A stretch of DNA of 64,000 bases from JAPYWM01 sp964489015 (GTDB lineage Bacteria > Bacteroidota > Bacteroidia > SpSt-205), in NCBI GenBank assembly GCA_964489015.1, contig CAZAXD010000004.1, forward strand, positions 1 to 64,000, written 5' to 3'. The notes below the pieces were generated by a model. The model made no database searches. It was not told where the DNA came from and saw only the letters and a program-made list of their open reading frames with translations. Of this stretch, positions 63,194 to 64,000 are shown piece after piece. The first letter of the stretch is position 1; every line of letters starts with the position of its first letter. A program made the translations under genes and the position numbers.

Positions 63194-64000
63194 TGGGGCC
63201 GTTTTCAGTCACCGTCCTGGGCACCAGCAGCGCGATGCCGGCTCATGGTCGGCACCATTCGGCTCAGTGGCTTACCTACGAAGGACAACACTTTCTGATT
63301 GATTGCGGGGAGGCGACGCAGCATCAGATTAGCCGCTTCGGTTTGAAGCTGCATCGCCTCCGTGCTATTTGTATATCGCATTTACATGCCGATCATGTGG
63401 CCGGCCTCGCTGGCTTGCTGACAACCTTACATCTGCAAGCACATATCAAGCCGCTTCTCCTGTGGGGCCCGCCTGGGCTCCGAACCTTCGTCGAACAGCA
63501 GCTAGCCAGCACCTATGCTAGCTTGCGGTATCCCCTCTACGTTTTGGAGGTCTGGACCCAGCATGCGCCCGTCTCGCTGTGGGAAGCGGATGGTTTATGC
63601 ATCGAAGCGTTTCCCCTCAGCCATGGCATCCCTACCCTCGGCTATCGATTTCAGGAAATAGTCCAGCCTCGCCGTCTGGACTCCCAAAAAGTGGAAGCAC
63701 TAGGCATCGATAAATATCAGCTAGGACAGCTTCGGGCAGAAGGCCGGATTACCTGGCAAGGACAAGTCTATACGTGGGATATGCTCTCTTTACCACCTCT
63801 GCCGCCCCGTAGCTATGCTTACTGCAGCGACACGGTTTACAAGCCGGAGCTCGCGATTTATGTTAAGGAAGTGACACTCCTATATCATGAAGCGACGTTT
63901 CTGGCCAATCAAGCAGAGCGAGCCCAGCAGACCTTCCACACGACTGCTGCCCAAGCAGCCCAACTTGCCCAGGCCGCCAGGGCTCAGCAGCTCCTCATTG
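63193..64000 (+). CDS. rnz: ribonuclease Z, truncated by the window edge
   Basis: The frame begins at GTG 63193, sharing one base with the previous TAG, and is still open at the right edge (269 codons visible of about 300). MBL-fold motifs: FSVTVLGTSSAMPAHGRHHS at the N-terminus, IDCGEATQHQI, and CISHLHADHVAGLAGLL (HxHxDH). It matches RNase Z/ElaC, which trims tRNA 3' ends; this is relevant here because neither tRNA gene encodes CCA. The neighbouring STAS gene is a frequent partner of rnz in Bacteroidota. Confidence 0.92.
   Translation, partial: MGPFSVTVLGTSSAMPAHGRHHSAQWLTYEGQHFLIDCGEATQHQISRFGLKLHRLRAICISHLHADHVAGLAGLLTTLHLQAHIKPLLLWGPPGLRTFVEQQLASTYASLRYPLYVLEVWTQHAPVSLWEADGLCIEAFPLSHGIPTLGYRFQEIVQPRRLDSQKVEALGIDKYQLGQLRAEGRITWQGQVYTWDMLSLPPLPPRSYAYCSDTVYKPELAIYVKEVTLLYHEATFLANQAERAQQTFHTTAAQAAQLAQAARAQQLLI

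Noticed and set aside
63000..63224. Pro-rich minus-strand ORF opposite the STAS acidic tail
   Set aside because: Low-complexity shadow of the GAA/GAC-rich coding strand.
1..64000. CRISPR arrays, insertion sequences or prophage genes
   Set aside because: No regularly spaced repeats, transposase motifs or phage structural genes were seen by reading; a dedicated search was not possible.

Overview
The window reads as a gene-dense chromosomal segment of a Bacteroidota bacterium. Three things support this: type IX secretion signs (a PorQ-like protein and a secreted DUF4397 protein with a T9SS-type C-terminal domain), Bacteroidota-typical families (an HU-like domain fused to SPOR, a histone H1-like protein, DUF3137, SiaB/SiaC tandems), and the Bacteroidota-type -7 promoter element TAnnTTTG in front of many transcription units. 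The lineage within the phylum cannot be fixed from sequence alone. GC-rich tRNA stems, very short intergenic spaces and the futalosine menaquinone route would fit a thermophilic or streamlined lineage, but that is inference. I saw no IS element, prophage or CRISPR array.

Layout. 1-2596: two tandem GT-C-like glycosyltransferases. 2777-6600: tRNA-Arg, a membrane-anchored EEP phosphoesterase, a thioredoxin-fold protein, a histone-like protein, tRNA-Glu and pyrD. 6715-10343: a secreted DUF4397 protein, a small outer-membrane protein and kbl. 10386-14454: yebC, a biotin-dependent carboxylase beta subunit, purC and a Sel1-repeat protein. 14451-19198: a glycosyltransferase, cmk, ispH, porQ and dprA. 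19173-24850: a WD40 protein and DtxR-family regulator divergent from a TerC protein, a zinc-ribbon membrane protein, htpX, SRP RNA, a degenerate LytM protein and a MerR-like protein. 24847-31435: HU-SPOR, a beta-barrel, DUF3137, prfA, a redoxin and WbqC. 31432-35667: a complete pstSCAB-phoU operon. 35703-42866: mce, a TIGR01777 epimerase, a large M1 peptidase with a barrel-like tail, nuoI, an HsdR-N protein and a sugar aminotransferase. 42863-48140: an aminotransferase/mqnA/phosphatase/mqnE operon, then a TrpB2 gene with a long leader. 48141-64000: an SSS symporter, a decayed TPR-SpoIIE gene, aspS, small enzymes, a SpoIIE phosphatase with two SiaB-SiaC pairs, hbd, an MBL hydrolase, a STAS protein and rnz.

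The strongest global signal is promoter architecture. Twenty-nine TAnnTTTG-like boxes can be placed, and most end only 3-6 bases before a start codon (or before the first base of tRNA-Arg), so leaderless transcription appears to be the normal mode. I used this to choose several start codons. Genes are packed with ATGA-type overlaps, and five convergent pairs share exactly 4 bp across both stop codons.

The most novel-looking local items are: (i) a partner-switch cluster at 55390-60557 with a SpoIIE-type phosphatase, two SiaB-SiaC pairs of which the first SiaB has lost ATP-binding residues, and a tail-anchored coiled-coil protein in place of a recognisable output enzyme; (ii) a 29-codon leaderless ORF with two Trp codons and downstream hairpins ahead of the TrpB2 gene, a candidate attenuation leader; (iii) a PstC permease whose first periplasmic loop contains a segment clearly similar to the neighbouring PstS.
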